From the NCBI GenBank assembly GCA_017442865.1, contig JAFRXK010000017.1:30314-94313 (forward strand): 64,000 nt of DNA, read 5' to 3'. Of the stretch, positions 8,570-16,528 are shown piece by piece. The translations under genes and the position numbers were made by a program. Positions within the stretch are counted from its first letter, which is position 1. Each line of letters begins with the position of its first letter. The DNA comes from Lachnospiraceae bacterium. GTDB lineage: Bacteria > Bacillota > Clostridia > Lachnospirales > Lachnospiraceae. A model generated the notes under the pieces. That model saw only the letters and a program-made list of their open reading frames with translations. It was not told the origin of the DNA and ran no database searches.

Positions 8570-9088
8570 TTGAAGGAATATTTACTTGTAGACGGATATA
8601 ATATCATATTTGCATGGGACGAGCTAAAAAAGCTTGCCGCTGATAATATGGATGCTGCCAGAGGCAGGCTTCAGGATATATTGTCAAATTATCAGGGCTA
8701 TAGAAAATGTGCAGTTATCCTTGTGTTTGACGGCTATAAATCCAAAGGCAATACCGGCAGTGTAACAAAATATCATAATATTTATGTCGTTTACACTAAA
8801 GAAGCGGTTACCGCCGATCAGTATATTGAAAAGATAACCGGCGAATATGCAAAGGATTGCTCCGTAAGGGTTGCAACCTCTGACAAGCTGGAGCAGATTA
8901 TAGTTCTTGGAGAGGGCGCAACAAGGCTTTCCGCAAGAGAACTGCTTAAAGAAGTAAAAGAGCAGGAACACCATATAAGACATACATATATAGAAAAGCC
9001 TGTTTCGGGCAGAAATCGTCTCATAGACAATCTTACGCCTGAGATGGCTGAATATATGGAGAAGCTGAGGCTTACGGAGACAGATTAA
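8570..9088 (+). CDS. yacP: NYN-domain ribonuclease, YacP/Rae1 family
   Basis: A 172-residue PIN-like NYN nuclease. The start LLVDGYNIIF supplies the first catalytic Asp, VFDGY the second, and ATSDKLEQ the third acidic position. In Bacillus the homolog Rae1 cleaves mRNA in the ribosomal A site. The start codon is TTG 8570 with GCGGGG about 9 bases upstream. It ends the cysS-mrnC-rlmB-yacP group and is followed by a strong bidirectional terminator. Confidence 0.92.
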   Translation: MKEYLLVDGYNIIFAWDELKKLAADNMDAARGRLQDILSNYQGYRKCAVILVFDGYKSKGNTGSVTKYHNIYVVYTKEAVTADQYIEKITGEYAKDCSVRVATSDKLEQIIVLGEGATRLSARELLKEVKEQEHHIRHTYIEKPVSGRNRLIDNLTPEMAEYMEKLRLTETD

Positions 9089-9130
9089 ACAGACATAGTA
9101 TATATAGTATATGTTGTGTGACGAAAAGAA

Positions 9131-9180
9131 AGGGCGCCGTAACATAAATCAAAAGCAATTGATTTATGTTACGGCGCCCT
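9131..9180. terminator. Bidirectional terminator, 22-bp perfect stem
   Basis: Arms 9131-9152 and 9159-9180 are exact reverse complements around the loop AAGCAA. It lies between yacP and the convergent tRNA gene; on the minus strand it is followed by TTCTTTTC. Confidence 0.8.
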
Positions 9181-9181
9181 A

Positions 9182-9254
9182 AGCTGACGAGCGGACTTGA
9201 ACCGCCGACCTCTTCATTACCAATGAAGTGCGCTACCGCCTGTGCCACGTCAGC
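9182..9254 (-). tRNA. tRNA-Thr (GGT)
   Basis: The minus strand folds as a cloverleaf: acceptor GCTGACG/CGTCAGC, D arm GCAC...GCGC-type, anticodon stem CTTCA/TGAAG with loop TTGGTAA giving anticodon GGT (reads ACC), and a T arm with GGTTCAAGTCC. No CCA is encoded. The 22-bp hairpin downstream ends transcription. Confidence 0.95.
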
Positions 9255-9331
9255 ATTGTGCGGCGAATTACTCACCGTGATTTATAATACTATATATAAA
9301 TACAAAAGTCAATAAAAAAAATTAATCAGTA

Positions 9332-10027
9332 TTAATCACTTCTTCGACCATTTGCCAATATTATAAATCTTAAAAGCTGTGTAAGCGATACCGCTAAAGC
9401 TGCCACATATGTCATGGCGGCAGCGGAAAGGACCTTTTTTGCACCCTTTAACTCATCAGTATCAAGAATATTGAAGCTTTCGAGTGATTTAAGAGCACGG
9501 CTGCTTGCATTAAACTCTGTCGGCAAAGTCACCAGCTGAAAGAAAGCACAGAGAGCAAAACCGATAATTCCGATATTGACAAGGTGAGTTCCGATAGTTC
9601 CGGAAATAAGAAATCCTATAATAATCAGCGGAACAGAAAGTCTTGAAGCAAAATTTGTAACAGGAATAATTGCAGAGCGTACCTTTATCGGAAGATAGCC
9701 GTTTGCATGCTGTATGGCATGACCGGCCTCATGTGCCGCAACGCCTATCGCTGCTGTAGAGTTTGAACCATATACGCTGCTTGAAAGACGAATAACATTT
9801 GCCGCCGGATCGTAATGGTCGGTAAGATTACCGGAAATACGCTCTATTGGAATGTTACTGAGTCCGTTGTAATCAAGCACATATCTTGCAGCATCATACC
9901 CGGTCAGATTACGCTTCGAAGCAATCTTCGAATACTTCTTAAAGGTAGAACTGACTCTTGCACTTGCAACAAGAGAAAAAATAACTGCAGGTATAACTAA
10001 TACAATATAAGTAATATCAATATACAT
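9332..10027 (-). CDS. Membrane zinc metallopeptidase, YugP family
   Basis: A 231-residue integral membrane protease of the neutral zinc metallopeptidase (YugP) family. An N-terminal membrane helix (about 5-25) is followed by a soluble part with GVAAHEAGHAIQ, the HExxH zinc site, then two hydrophobic segments near 125-165 and one near 205-222. FNASSRAL provides the distal part of the conserved region. The physiological substrate is not known to me. It stands alone, divergent from glnS. Confidence 0.93.
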   Translation of the reverse strand: MYIDITYIVLVIPAVIFSLVASARVSSTFKKYSKIASKRNLTGYDAARYVLDYNGLSNIPIERISGNLTDHYDPAANVIRLSSSVYGSNSTAAIGVAAHEAGHAIQHANGYLPIKVRSAIIPVTNFASRLSVPLIIIGFLISGTIGTHLVNIGIIGFALCAFFQLVTLPTEFNASSRALKSLESFNILDTDELKGAKKVLSAAAMTYVAALAVSLTQLLRFIILANGRRSD

Positions 10028-10291
10028 TTAATCAACTCCTATATTATAAAATTGAGCTTATGCCCATCCAGCTTAAACCATTATGTATAAAACAGTCCGG
10101 ATAGTTATATAATAGTATATTTTTTGCCGGAGAACAATAATATTATTACTAATAATTTATAAAAATCAATAATTTTTTTGGGATATGTACAAGTAAAAAG
10201 ATAAACTTATAAAAATATTGTTTAAAAATATTTATTGGTGTGTTATTATATATAAATAGTATTAATTTGAACAACCATTGCGGAGGTTAAT

Positions 10292-11983
10292 ATGGATACA
10301 GAGAACAAAATTGTTAAAGAAGAAGTTGAAAGCAAAAATTTTATCGAGCAGATTATCGAAAAGGATTTACAGGAAGGATATTATGACCATGTTCAGACAA
10401 GATTTCCGCCTGAACCGAACGGATACCTTCATATCGGACATGCAAAGGCAATTCTGTTAAATTACGGACTTGCACAGAAATATAACGGTAAGTTTAATTT
10501 AAGATTTGATGATACAAACCCAACAAAAGAAAAGATAGAATTTGTTGAGTCAATCAAGCAGGATGTAAAGTGGCTTGGTGCTGATTATGAGGACAGACTT
10601 TTCTTTGCGTCTGATTATTTTGAGCAGATGTATGAGTGTGCTGTGAAGCTTATAAAGAAGGGTAAGGCTTTTGTATGTGACCTTACAGCTGATGAGATAA
10701 AGGATTACCGTGGTACGCTTACGGAGCCGGGAAAGGAAAGTCCTTACAGGAACAGAAGCATTGAGGAGAACCTTGAGCTTTTTGAGAACATGAAGAACGG
10801 TATGTACAAGGATGGAGAAAAGGTTCTGCGTGCAAAGATTGATATGGCATCGCCAAACATCAACATGAGAGACCCTATTATTTACCGCGTGGCACATATG
10901 ACTCATCATAATACAGGCGACAAGTGGTGCATTTATCCTATGTATGATTTTGCGCATCCTATTGAGGATGCTATTGAGCATGTAACACATTCTATCTGTA
11001 CGCTTGAATTTGAGGACCACAGACCGCTTTATGACTGGGTCGTAAGAGAGTGTGAATTTGAGATGCCTCCAAAGCAGATTGAATTTGCAAAGCTTTATTT
11101 AAGAAATATTGTAACAGGCAAAAGATATATTAAAAAGCTTGTCGAGACAGGCATAGTTGACGGCTGGGATGACCCGAGACTTGTATCTATAAGCGGTCTT
11201 AGAAGAAGAGGGTATACGCCGGAAGCAATAAAGATGTTTGTTGAGCTTGCAGGCGTATCAAAGAGCAACAGTGCATGTGATTATGCAATGCTTGAATACT
11301 GTATAAGAGAGGATTTGAAGCTTAAGAAGCCGAGAGTTATGGCTGTAATAAATCCTTTAAAGCTTGTTATTGACAATTATCCTGATGACCAGGTTGAATA
11401 CATGGACGTTGACAACAACCTTGAAAATCCAGAGCTTGGCACAAGGAAGGTGCCTTTCTGCAGGGAATTATATATTGAGCAGGAGGATTTCATGGAGGTG
11501 CCTGTTAAGAAGTATTTCAGACTTTTCCCTGGCAACGAGGTTCGTCTTATGAATGCATATTTTGTTACATGTACAGATGTTGTGAAGGACGAAGCCGGCA
11601 ACGTTATAGAGGTCCACTGCACTTATGATCCTGAGACCAGAAGCGGCAGCGGTTTTAGCGCCCGCAAGGTTAAGGGAACAATCCACTGGGTATCGGCAAG
11701 ACATGCACTGGATGCCACAGCATACCTTTTTGAAAATCTTATTGATGAGGAAAAGGGTGTGTATAATGAAGAGACAGGAGAAATCAATCTTAATCCAAAT
11801 TCAAAGAAGGTTATAGAGTGCAAGGTTGAGCCTTCACTTGCCGATGCAAAAGCCTTTGACAGCTTCCAGTTTGTAAGAAATGGTTACTTCTGTGTGGATT
11901 ATAAGGATTCAACGCCTGAGCATCTTGTATTCAACAGAACAGTTTCGATGAAGAGTTCATTTAAGCTTCCTGTTCAGAATTAA
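10292..11983 (+). CDS. glnS: Glutaminyl-tRNA synthetase
   Basis: A 563-residue class I synthetase for tRNA-Gln. [17 protein letters not shown] is the HIGH motif region; RFDDTNP and the EGWDDPR-type block ([16 protein letters not shown]) are diagnostic for GlnRS rather than GluRS. At the KMSKS position it reads IVTGKRY instead of the E. coli VMSKR, keeping only the Lys-Arg. The C-terminal anticodon-binding beta barrels are complete. ATG 10292 follows GCGGAGG. Many Clostridia use the GatCAB transamidation route instead, so a dedicated GlnRS is a useful trait marker. Confidence 0.96.
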   Translation: MDTENKIVKEEVESKNFIEQIIEKDLQEGYYDHVQTRFPPEPNGYLHIGHAKAILLNYGLAQKYNGKFNLRFDDTNPTKEKIEFVESIKQDVKWLGADYEDRLFFASDYFEQMYECAVKLIKKGKAFVCDLTADEIKDYRGTLTEPGKESPYRNRSIEENLELFENMKNGMYKDGEKVLRAKIDMASPNINMRDPIIYRVAHMTHHNTGDKWCIYPMYDFAHPIEDAIEHVTHSICTLEFEDHRPLYDWVVRECEFEMPPKQIEFAKLYLRNIVTGKRYIKKLVETGIVDGWDDPRLVSISGLRRRGYTPEAIKMFVELAGVSKSNSACDYAMLEYCIREDLKLKKPRVMAVINPLKLVIDNYPDDQVEYMDVDNNLENPELGTRKVPFCRELYIEQEDFMEVPVKKYFRLFPGNEVRLMNAYFVTCTDVVKDEAGNVIEVHCTYDPETRSGSGFSARKVKGTIHWVSARHALDATAYLFENLIDEEKGVYNEETGEINLNPNSKKVIECKVEPSLADAKAFDSFQFVRNGYFCVDYKDSTPEHLVFNRTVSMKSSFKLPVQN

Positions 11984-11999
11984 TTTAATTAAAATTTTT

Positions 12000-12034
12000 A
12001 AAGCGGAGACCGGTAATAACCCAATCTCCGCTTT
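12000..12034. terminator. Bidirectional terminator between glnS and spo0A
   Basis: Arms AAAGCGGAGA (12000-12009) and TCTCCGCTTT (12025-12034) with a 15-base loop; the genes on both sides run toward it. Confidence 0.75.
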
Positions 12035-12102
12035 ATAATTAACGCTGCTTTCATAAAAGTATCACAATTATATATTGATGCTGCAGTACCTGTTTTATGT
12101 AC

Positions 12103-12945
12103 TTACATTACTTTCTGTTCGCTGTCTTTATATTCAAGTCTCACCTTATCGGCAATTAATGCAATATATTCTGAGTTCGTCGGCTTACCCTTCTTTGTGT
12201 TTACGGTATAACCGAATAATTTATATAATTTCGATGGACTGCACTGCTGCCAGGAAAGTTCTATCGAATGTCTTATTGCACGCTCAACTCTGCTTGGAGT
12301 TGTAGAAAATTTCTTTGCAATCTCAGGATACATTATTTTTGTTACAGCACCAAGCATTTCCATGTCATTTACACATAATATTATGGAATAAATAAGATAA
12401 CGATAGCCCTTTATATGTGCCGGAACACCAAGCTCGTGTATAATTTCAGTAATCCTCATTTCCATATCTTTAGCTCTTGGTACATGAGTTTGAACCGTAT
12501 TATCACCTTCAAATTCAATAAGGCTTGTGTTTTTGGAGCTTAAGAGTATGTTATTTTCATAATAATCCAGGCCTGCAACCTGTTTAACACGATTTAAGAG
12601 TGAATCAATGTCAAAAGGTTTTAATATAAAATATGCGGCGCCTAATGAAAATGCAGTGTTGATAATTTTTTCATTGCTTATACCCGACAATATTATGAAC
12701 TTAGGCTTGTCTGTAATTTTCTTACTCTTCATCACTTGTTCAATTAGTGTAAATCCGTCAATAACAGGTAAAATTAAATCTGTTATTACGACATCTACAG
12801 TGTTTTCCTGAAGCAGTTTCAAAACATTTTCTCCATCTTTGGACAATCCGATTATTGAAATAGAATTGTCATTTTCGAATTTTTCTCTAATAGCATTTAA
12901 TAATCCGTCATTAGTATCAGCAATTACGACATTAAGTTTCTCCAT
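12103..12945 (-). CDS. spo0A: Sporulation master regulator Spo0A
   Basis: A 280-residue response regulator. The receiver domain (1-120) has the acidic Asp10, phosphoacceptor Asp56 in VVITDLILP, and Lys109 in FILKPFD. The C-terminal Spo0A DNA-binding domain ends with the SRVERAIRHSIE recognition helix region and a GKPTNSEYIA segment. ATG 12945 follows AGGAGAG; the in-frame ATG 30 bases upstream has no ribosome site. It is not next to spoIVB as in most sporulators, and is divergent from an S24-like regulator. Confidence 0.97.
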   Translation of the reverse strand: MEKLNVVIADTNDGLLNAIREKFENDNSISIIGLSKDGENVLKLLQENTVDVVITDLILPVIDGFTLIEQVMKSKKITDKPKFIILSGISNEKIINTAFSLGAAYFILKPFDIDSLLNRVKQVAGLDYYENNILLSSKNTSLIEFEGDNTVQTHVPRAKDMEMRITEIIHELGVPAHIKGYRYLIYSIILCVNDMEMLGAVTKIMYPEIAKKFSTTPSRVERAIRHSIELSWQQCSPSKLYKLFGYTVNTKKGKPTNSEYIALIADKVRLEYKDSEQKVM

Positions 12946-13114
12946 AATTCTCTCCTGTTTTTTTATTTTGCACAAATAGCATAAGCCTATTGCATTATTT
13001 CGAAAAACATTATAAAATTCTAATAGTTGGGGTTCAATTTCATGTTTGGAAAAAACAAATTGACTTTTTTGTAAATTACAAAATAAACATCCAAAAATGG
13101 AAGAGAGGACTCTT

Positions 13115-13870
13115 ATGAATAGAAATCTTTTTTATGAAATAAGACAGGAAAAAGGAGTGACAATTGAAAGATTGTCTGAATTAACAGGCATTCCTATAGG
13201 AACATTATCCAAAATCAGCTCCGGACTTACAAAACCATCATATCAGAATATGTGCTTAATAGCTCAGGCGTTGGGATGTTCTCTTGATGATTTTACAGAT
13301 AAGATTGATACAGGGATTTCTGAAGACGAAAGATTTTTATTAAACGAATATCGAATGCTTTCAAATCATAGTAAAGGGTTTATAAAGAATATCATTGATA
13401 TGCAGGTAGAAATTTCAAGAACGCACAGCGGTGAAACCGGGGCAGGCAGAATTTTAGAATGTTTTGTACCTACTGCTATAAACGGAGATGGATCTTTTCA
13501 TGAAAGCTGTACAATTGATATAATTGAAGTACATAAAATTGATGATGGTGCAGGAGATTTTGCTGTTAGAATTGTATCAGATACCTTGTGCCCTGTATAT
13601 TTCAAAAATGATATATTAATAATGAAGTATTCATTTCCTGTAAATGGTGAAACCGCAATTTTTATGAATAATCATAGAATGTATATAAGAAAATTCTTTC
13701 GTAATGAAGATAAAATCAGACTTGTTGCATTAAATGATTTTTCAAGAGACATTGAATTGTTTGATTTAAATGATTTTACGTGTGTTGGAACAGTAGCAAC
13801 TCTTTTAAGGGGAAATGTAAGTGTTATTGCAACAGATAAATACAAAAAAATATTTGGTATAAGAAAATAA
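13115..13870 (+). CDS. XRE regulator with S24-like C-terminal domain
   Basis: A 251-residue repressor-like protein. Residues 1-65 form a Cro/C1-type HTH (TIERLSELTGIPIGTLSKIS). Residues about 115-245 resemble the LexA/CI S24 peptidase fold, with a FKNDILIM strand and RMYIRKFF where LexA has the catalytic Lys region. The usual Gly-Asp-Ser-Met is replaced by VSDTLCP, so self-cleavage is doubtful. ATG 13115 has GAGAGGA upstream; ATG 13097 lies before that site. It faces spo0A head to head, so it could act on the shared region (inference). Confidence 0.82.
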   Translation: MNRNLFYEIRQEKGVTIERLSELTGIPIGTLSKISSGLTKPSYQNMCLIAQALGCSLDDFTDKIDTGISEDERFLLNEYRMLSNHSKGFIKNIIDMQVEISRTHSGETGAGRILECFVPTAINGDGSFHESCTIDIIEVHKIDDGAGDFAVRIVSDTLCPVYFKNDILIMKYSFPVNGETAIFMNNHRMYIRKFFRNEDKIRLVALNDFSRDIELFDLNDFTCVGTVATLLRGNVSVIATDKYKKIFGIRK

Positions 13871-13883
13871 TTAAAAAAAACAG

Positions 13884-13912
13884 TTGCATTTTATCACAAA
13901 ATAGTATACTAT
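13884..13912 (+). promoter_or_regulatory. Promoter of asd
   Basis: TTGCAT at 13884-13889, 17-base spacer, TACTAT at 13907-13912. A hairpin with 9-bp arms ACAAATGTA (13926-13934) and TACATTTGT (13946-13954) lies in the short leader; I recognise no known riboswitch there. Confidence 0.5.
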
Positions 13913-13983
13913 ACATAACTATAAGACAAATGTATGTGTGACACGTACATTTGTTGTTCTATATAGGATTGAGAGGTAATAAT

Positions 13984-15069
13984 ATGAGTGAAAAATTAAG
14001 AGTTGGTATTTTAGGTGCTACAGGCATGGTAGGACAGCGTTTTATTTCTTTATTGGAAAATCATCCTTGGTATGAGGTTGTTACAGTTGCTGCCAGCCCG
14101 AGAAGTGCCGGAAAGACATATGAAGAGGCTGTAGGCGCAAGATGGAAGCTCGACACGCCGATGCCTGAGGCAGTAAAGAAGCTTGTCGTTATGAATGTAA
14201 ATGATGTTGAGGCAGTAGCTGCAACAGTTGATTTTGTATTCAGCGCAGTTGATATGACAAAGGACGAGATCAGAGCTATTGAAGAGGCATATGCAAAAAC
14301 AGAGACACCTGTTGTTTCAAATAACAGTGCACACAGATGGACACCTGATGTACCTATGATTATTCCTGAGCTTAACCCGGAGCATGCCCAGGTTATTGAG
14401 TATCAGAAGAAGCGTCTCGGTACAACAAGAGGCTTTATTGCAGTTAAGCCTAACTGTTCAATCCAGAGCTATACACCTGCATTACATGCACTTAAGGAGT
14501 TTGGTCCGAAGGTTGTTGTTGCAACAACATATCAGGCTATTTCAGGCGCAGGCAAGACATTTAAGGACTGGCCTGAGATGATAGACAATGTTATTCCTTA
14601 CATTGGAGGAGAGGAAGAAAAATCAGAGCAGGAGCCTCTCAGAATCTGGGGTAAGATTGAAGACGGCGTAATTAAAAAGGCTTCATCACCTGTAATTACA
14701 ACACAGTGCATCCGTGTTCCGGTGTCAAACGGACATACAGCAGCAGTTTTTGTTTCATTTGATAAAAAACCTACCAAGGAAGAGATACTTGAAAGATGGG
14801 AGAATTTCGAGGGCGAGCCGCAGAGATTAAACCTTCCGAGCGCTCCTAAGAAGTTTATAAAATATTTTGAGGAGGACAATCGTCCACAGGCAGCTCTTGA
14901 CCGTGATTATGAGCATGGCATGGGCGTAACACTCGGACGTCTTCGTGAGGATACAGTATACGATTACAAGTTTGTTGGTCTTTCACACAATACTATCCGT
15001 GGCGCTGCAGGCGGTGCTGTGCTTTGTGCAGAGCTTCTTACAGCAAAGGGATATATCGCAAAGAAATAA
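13984..15069 (+). CDS. asd: Aspartate-semialdehyde dehydrogenase
   Basis: A 361-residue NADP-dependent enzyme that reduces aspartyl phosphate to the semialdehyde, the branch point to lysine, diaminopimelate, threonine and methionine. The Rossmann motif GILGATGMVGQRF is at the start; KPNCSIQSY holds the catalytic Cys and PVSNGHTAAV the catalytic His region. The overall pattern is that of the longer archaeal/fungal-like ASADH type rather than the E. coli type. ATG 13984 follows GAGAGGTAATA. It stands alone between its own promoter and terminator. Confidence 0.95.
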   Translation: MSEKLRVGILGATGMVGQRFISLLENHPWYEVVTVAASPRSAGKTYEEAVGARWKLDTPMPEAVKKLVVMNVNDVEAVAATVDFVFSAVDMTKDEIRAIEEAYAKTETPVVSNNSAHRWTPDVPMIIPELNPEHAQVIEYQKKRLGTTRGFIAVKPNCSIQSYTPALHALKEFGPKVVVATTYQAISGAGKTFKDWPEMIDNVIPYIGGEEEKSEQEPLRIWGKIEDGVIKKASSPVITTQCIRVPVSNGHTAAVFVSFDKKPTKEEILERWENFEGEPQRLNLPSAPKKFIKYFEEDNRPQAALDRDYEHGMGVTLGRLREDTVYDYKFVGLSHNTIRGAAGGAVLCAELLTAKGYIAKK

Positions 15070-15082
15070 TTAATATGATAAT

Positions 15083-15127
15083 AAACCTCCGGGCTATGTT
15101 TTATGCATATGTCTCGGAGGTTTATTT
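15083..15127. terminator. Terminator downstream of asd
   Basis: Arms AAACCTCCG (15083-15091) and CGGAGGTTT (15115-15123), followed by ATTT. It probably serves the convergent Rpn-type gene as well. Confidence 0.7.
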
Positions 15128-15131
15128 AAAG

Positions 15132-16046
15132 CTAATCTGCGACAGAGTCATCGATAATACCATATTCTTTATATAATTGCTGCTTATACACATCATCTGA
15201 AGCGGCTCTAAGAATTTCATCCTGACGATTTTCTTCAATAAGTTTCTTAACAAGCGCTGCAAAACGTTCTTCGCCTTCTTTGATACCTTCTTTGATACCT
15301 TCTTTGATACCTTCTTCAATACCTTCTTTTCTAATGGTGTTCATATGTAATTCTTCATTGTATTCAAATAACAGCATATCCTTAACCTCCGCCCTGTGCT
15401 TTTGTAAAATATCTGCCAGTATATTGTGTTCTATACAATAATCAACGGCAGCATCTATCGCATCTTCAAGACTTTCAAACTCGTGTTGGTACTTTCTTAC
15501 ACATGCAACAAACTCAGAATACTCGGACAGCTTTTTGCAGCTTTGCATAAGCTTTTTATTATTTCCGTAATTAATATTATATTGGATTGCTATACATTCA
15601 AGGCAGGCAGTTTTTCCTTTAGGAATATTAAAAGAATCTGTGAGTTTAAATTCTCTTCGTTCTGCTTCATCAGCACGGCCATTATAAAAAATAATGTACT
15701 GAGGCACAGGTAATTTCACAAGCTTGCCTGTGTAAATATCAAATCCGTTTTTATCAATATATGCCTTATATAATCCTGTAAGATATATAAGACCGCGAAG
15801 CGGCATATTTGGATTGATACTGCTTTGATGTTCATAAAGGTTAATTTCATCTTTGATAAGAAATGATACATCATTCTTCCAATGCAAATATATTGCATCA
15901 TCAAGCGTAGTCACCTCAAGCTCTTCCGGATTGTCATAATAAGATGCGTTTACTGCATTGTAAAGGCTTAAAAGCTCCTTCTTTTCCCTGAATACAAGCC
16001 TGAACAGGCTGTCCTTGTATTTTCTGTTTGCTGCGATTTTTTTCAT
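15132..16046 (-). CDS. Rpn-family PD-(D/E)XK nuclease (transposase-like)
   Basis: A 304-residue member of the recombination-promoting nuclease/putative transposase family that is multicopy in Lachnospiraceae. The start KDSLFRLVFREKKELLSLYN and the HWKNDVSFLIKDEINLYEHQSS block, with its Asp and the E-x-Q pair, match the nuclease core. Near the C-terminus lies EGIKEGIKEGIKEGEE, encoded by 12-base tandem repeats (15276-15323) that could slip in frame. ATG 16046 has GGAGG upstream; the frame stays open farther into an upstream palindromic repeat, which I do not count as coding. These genes act on DNA in trans; the exact role here is unknown. Confidence 0.85.
   Translation of the reverse strand: MKKIAANRKYKDSLFRLVFREKKELLSLYNAVNASYYDNPEELEVTTLDDAIYLHWKNDVSFLIKDEINLYEHQSSINPNMPLRGLIYLTGLYKAYIDKNGFDIYTGKLVKLPVPQYIIFYNGRADEAERREFKLTDSFNIPKGKTACLECIAIQYNINYGNNKKLMQSCKKLSEYSEFVACVRKYQHEFESLEDAIDAAVDYCIEHNILADILQKHRAEVKDMLLFEYNEELHMNTIRKEGIEEGIKEGIKEGIKEGEERFAALVKKLIEENRQDEILRAASDDVYKQQLYKEYGIIDDSVAD
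15276..15323. repeat. 12-bp tandem repeat inside Rpn-type gene
   Basis: The unit TTCTTTGATACC occurs three times exactly (15276-15311) and once more with changes (15312-15323). On the coding strand it encodes repeated Glu-Gly-Ile-Lys. The length is a multiple of three, so copy changes keep the frame. Confidence 0.9.
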
Positions 16047-16120
16047 ATGATACCTCCATTCACAGTTAGATTTTGCGCATGGCAAATAAATTTGAATAAA
16101 ATAGAAAATTATAGATTTGT

Positions 16121-16317
16121 TTATTCCCGCGAGCAACGAGCCAAGCGGACGAGCTTGCTCGTACATTTGGCGACTGCCGCGAGGGGCGATAGCTGCCAGT
16201 GGCAGCTGTTCATCGCCGACCGTAGTGGAACGTAGACCGAACACCCCGCCCCTTGGGGCGTACAAATTAAAGAACAAGCTAAGTCATGCCCCGTAGCTTG
16301 CTGCGGGGTATTTGACT
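16121..16317. repeat. Dispersed palindromic repeat, long copy
   Basis: Starts TTATTCCCGCGAGCAACGAG and ends in a hairpin GCCCCG...CGGGG followed by TATTTGACT. The same two ends occur at 23165-23309, and the first 34 bases occur inverted at 42479-42512. This copy carries about 50 extra bases in the middle, including a hairpin around GCTGCCAGTGGCAGC. It fills the gap between the Rpn-type gene and topB; long open frames crossing it are artefacts of its base composition. Confidence 0.85.
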
Positions 16318-16412
16318 GAACTTTCAGAAAGGAAAAATAGATGTTCAATAAAGATATCAATAAACTATATTTATAATTTAGCACATATATTTGCCGGTTT
16401 CAACAAAATTTG

Positions 16413-16429
16413 TGTCACAATTTGTGACA
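16413..16429. promoter_or_regulatory. Palindromic operator-like site upstream of topB
   Basis: TGTCACAA-T-TTGTGACA: two 8-base arms around one central base, about 100 bases before the topB start. The regulator is unknown. Confidence 0.4.
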
Positions 16430-16528
16430 TGTGAACTTCGCGAAAATTACTGCCATTTGGTTGCAATAACATAATTGCTGGTTTATAATAGTTTAAATAT
16501 GTTGTATACGACGGATATGGAGGAGTTC

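Noticed and set aside
8684..9145. Long open frame antisense to yacP
   Set aside because: Lies opposite a recognised NYN nuclease gene and runs into the terminator; no homology features.
10028..10291. RNA gene or regulator in the YugP-glnS gap
   Set aside because: Only AT-rich sequence and weak promoter-like hexamers are visible; no T-box or stable fold.
10550..11020. Long open frame antisense to glnS
   Set aside because: It is a shadow of a strongly conserved synthetase gene and has no ribosome site or family features.
13913..13983. Lysine riboswitch before asd
   Set aside because: The leader is only about 70 bases and has a single hairpin; the lysine riboswitch is much longer.
16047..16277. 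N-terminal extension of the Rpn-type protein
   Set aside because: The frame enters the palindromic repeat, and a GGAGG-supported ATG exists at 16046.
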